From: Candidatus Pacearchaeota archaeon
GTDB taxonomy: Archaea; Nanobdellota; Nanobdellia; Pacearchaeales; GW2011-AR1
DNA length: 5,756 nucleotides
Direction of reading: 5' to 3'
Assembly (NCBI GenBank): GCA_014728565.1
Contig: WJLK01000148.1
Span: 1 to 5,756, forward strand
Shown here: one piece after another, positions 5,008 to 5,756 of the stretch
Layout of the letters: every line of letters starts with the position of its first letter
Position numbering within the stretch: position 1 is the first letter of the stretch
Notes under the pieces: model-generated
Told to the model about the DNA's origin: nothing
What the model saw: only the letters and a program-made list of their open reading frames with translations
The model's database searches: none
Translations under genes and position numbers: made by a program

Positions 5008-5544
5008 ATGATAATACTTGTTGATATGGATGGTGTTATTGCTGATTTTGAGACAGGACTCTTAAACAGATTCAAAGAAACTCATCCAGATAAACAATAT
5101 GTTCCTCTGGAAAAAAGAACTAATTTTTATGTAGATGAGGATTATCCAGAAGAAATGAGAAATTTATTAAGAGAAATTTACAGAGGCAAGGGATTTTATT
5201 TTTCTCTGCCTCCTGTTCCTGGAAGTCTTGAGGTTCTGACTGAACTGCAATCACAAGAAGAAGTTTTTATCTGCACAAGCCCTCTTAGTATTTATGAACA
5301 CTGTGTTCCAGAAAAATATCAATGGGTTGATCATTATCTGGGAAAATCCTGGGTAAGAAGATTGATTTTAACAAAAGATAAAACAGTTGTCAGAGGGGAT
5401 ATTCTTATAGATGACAGACCTGAAGTAACTGGAATTACAAGTCCATCCTGGGAGCATGTTCTTTACTCCCAGCCCTATAACCAGCAGGTAAGTTCTAAAC
5501 GAAGATTAACATGGCAGGATTGGAGAGAGGTATTGAAGTGTTGA
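5008..5544 (+). CDS. 5'(3')-deoxyribonucleotidase, NT5C/NT5M-like HAD phosphatase
   Basis: Cytosolic HAD-superfamily enzyme of 178 residues that dephosphorylates deoxynucleoside monophosphates, trimming dNTP pools in salvage. HAD motif I is LVDMDGVIADFE with nucleophile Asp6 and general acid Asp8; motif II is ICTSPLS with Thr90; motif III is Lys123 in ILTKDKTVV; motif IV is LIDDRPEVTG with the metal-binding Asp135-Asp136. The small helical cap at about 17-72 contains VPLEKR. Recalled animal cytosolic and mitochondrial deoxyribonucleotidases share ADFE.GLL, VPLE.R, VFICTSP, EKY.WV, ILT.DKTVV, LIDD and PSWEHVL, an unusually close match for a prokaryote. It lacks the mitochondrial leader, and starts right at MIILVDMDG. 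Divergent from the TrmB-family gene; 77 bp separate it from the next gene, which has its own TATA box. Confidence 0.9.
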   Translation: MIILVDMDGVIADFETGLLNRFKETHPDKQYVPLEKRTNFYVDEDYPEEMRNLLREIYRGKGFYFSLPPVPGSLEVLTELQSQEEVFICTSPLSIYEHCVPEKYQWVDHYLGKSWVRRLILTKDKTVVRGDILIDDRPEVTGITSPSWEHVLYSQPYNQQVSSKRRLTWQDWREVLKC

Positions 5545-5555
5545 GTTATTTAGAT

Positions 5556-5580
5556 ATTGTAACTATTAGGTAATTGTAAC
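5556..5580. repeat. Direct repeat ATTGTAAC x2
   Basis: ATTGTAAC occurs at 5556-5563 and again at 5573-5580, 17 bp apart, just before the TATA box of the last gene. The spacing is about one and a half helical turns. It may be a pair of activator or repressor half-sites, or chance. Confidence 0.25.
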
Positions 5581-5592
5581 AAAATAGAAAGC

Positions 5593-5601
5593 TTTAAAAA
5601 T
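5593..5601 (+). promoter_or_regulatory. TATA box of the right-edge gene
   Basis: AGAAAGC followed by TTTAAAAAT fits a BRE plus TATA box, centred 25 bp before the ATG at 5622, again predicting a leaderless transcript. It is also the reason for treating the next gene as a separate transcription unit from the deoxyribonucleotidase. Confidence 0.55.
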
Positions 5602-5621
5602 AACTGATATTAAGGATAGTC

Positions 5622-5756
5622 ATGGCAAATGATAAGTATGAAGTAATTGAGGCTCAAAAACCAGAATTTGAACCAACAGATTTAATCAGAGTTAGGTCGG
5701 GAGATAATGAATTAACTGTCAGAAGATTTGGACCAGGCACTTATAATAATCATCTA
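5622..5756 (+). CDS. N-terminal 45 codons of an unrecognised protein
   Basis: An open frame from the ATG at 5622 runs off the window. The visible 45 residues begin MANDKYEVIEAQKPEFEP, continue through LIRVRSGDNELTVRRFGPG and end TYNNHL. They are polar, with no signal peptide or membrane segment; the VRSGDNELTVRRFGPG stretch looks like a beta hairpin. I do not recognise a family. The start is supported by a TATA box 25 bp upstream and by continuous coding-like codon use matching the neighbours. Another start further in cannot be excluded. Confidence 0.6.
   Translation, partial: MANDKYEVIEAQKPEFEPTDLIRVRSGDNELTVRRFGPGTYNNHL

Noticed and set aside
1..5756. tRNA, rRNA, riboswitch or defence-system genes
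   Set aside because: No tRNA T-loop GTTCRA-type pattern with matching arms, no rRNA-like GC-rich block and no recognisable nuclease, toxin or Cas motif was seen; the gaps are too short for most structured RNAs.

Overview
The window is AT-rich and reads as archaeal, most likely from a small-genome lineage of the DPANN/Woesearchaeota-Nanoarchaeota type (lineage is inference). Three things in the sequence point that way. First genes of transcription units have a BRE/TATA-like box (TTTATAAA, TTTAAATA, TTTAAAA) centred about 24-28 bp before the ATG and no real Shine-Dalgarno, as expected for leaderless mRNAs. Operon-internal genes instead carry strong AGGAG/AGGAGG sites. The regulators are a TrmB-family protein and a small ArsR-type protein. 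Coding density is very high and no stretch over 100 bp lacks a gene.

Layout, left to right. (1) 1-1331, minus strand: a small ArsR-type repressor followed by a class I cysteine desulfurase (NifS/IscS), cut by the window edge just after its catalytic Cys. A perfect 8-4-8 operator-like palindrome sits beside the TATA box. The desulfurase start/RBS region is duplicated, creating a 16-codon leader ORF whose stop overlaps the true start. (2) 1467-2702, plus: LL-diaminopimelate aminotransferase (DapL), divergent from arsR. (3) 2714-3498, minus: a three-gene operon made of a membrane-anchored thioredoxin-fold protein that appears to have lost its CXXC (now SANS), then two tandem, duplicated 4Fe-4S ferredoxins. 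(4) 3595-4146, plus: a HEAT/ARM-like helical-repeat protein, divergent from the operon. (5) 4162-4953, minus: a TrmB-family regulator, convergent with the HEAT gene. (6) 5008-5544, plus: a 5'(3')-deoxyribonucleotidase strikingly like animal NT5C/NT5M, sharing one bidirectional TATA element with trmB. (7) 5622 to the end: the start of an unrecognised gene.

Together the window leans toward iron-sulfur and redox biology: sulfur mobilisation under an ArsR-type switch, two ferredoxins as Fe-S clients, and an extracytoplasmic thioredoxin-fold protein. One amino-acid enzyme and one nucleotide-salvage enzyme accompany them. No rRNA, tRNA, CRISPR array, transposase or integrase was seen. The best leads are the SXXS thioredoxin-fold protein, the ArsR-desulfurase switch, and the duplicated leader with its mini-ORF.
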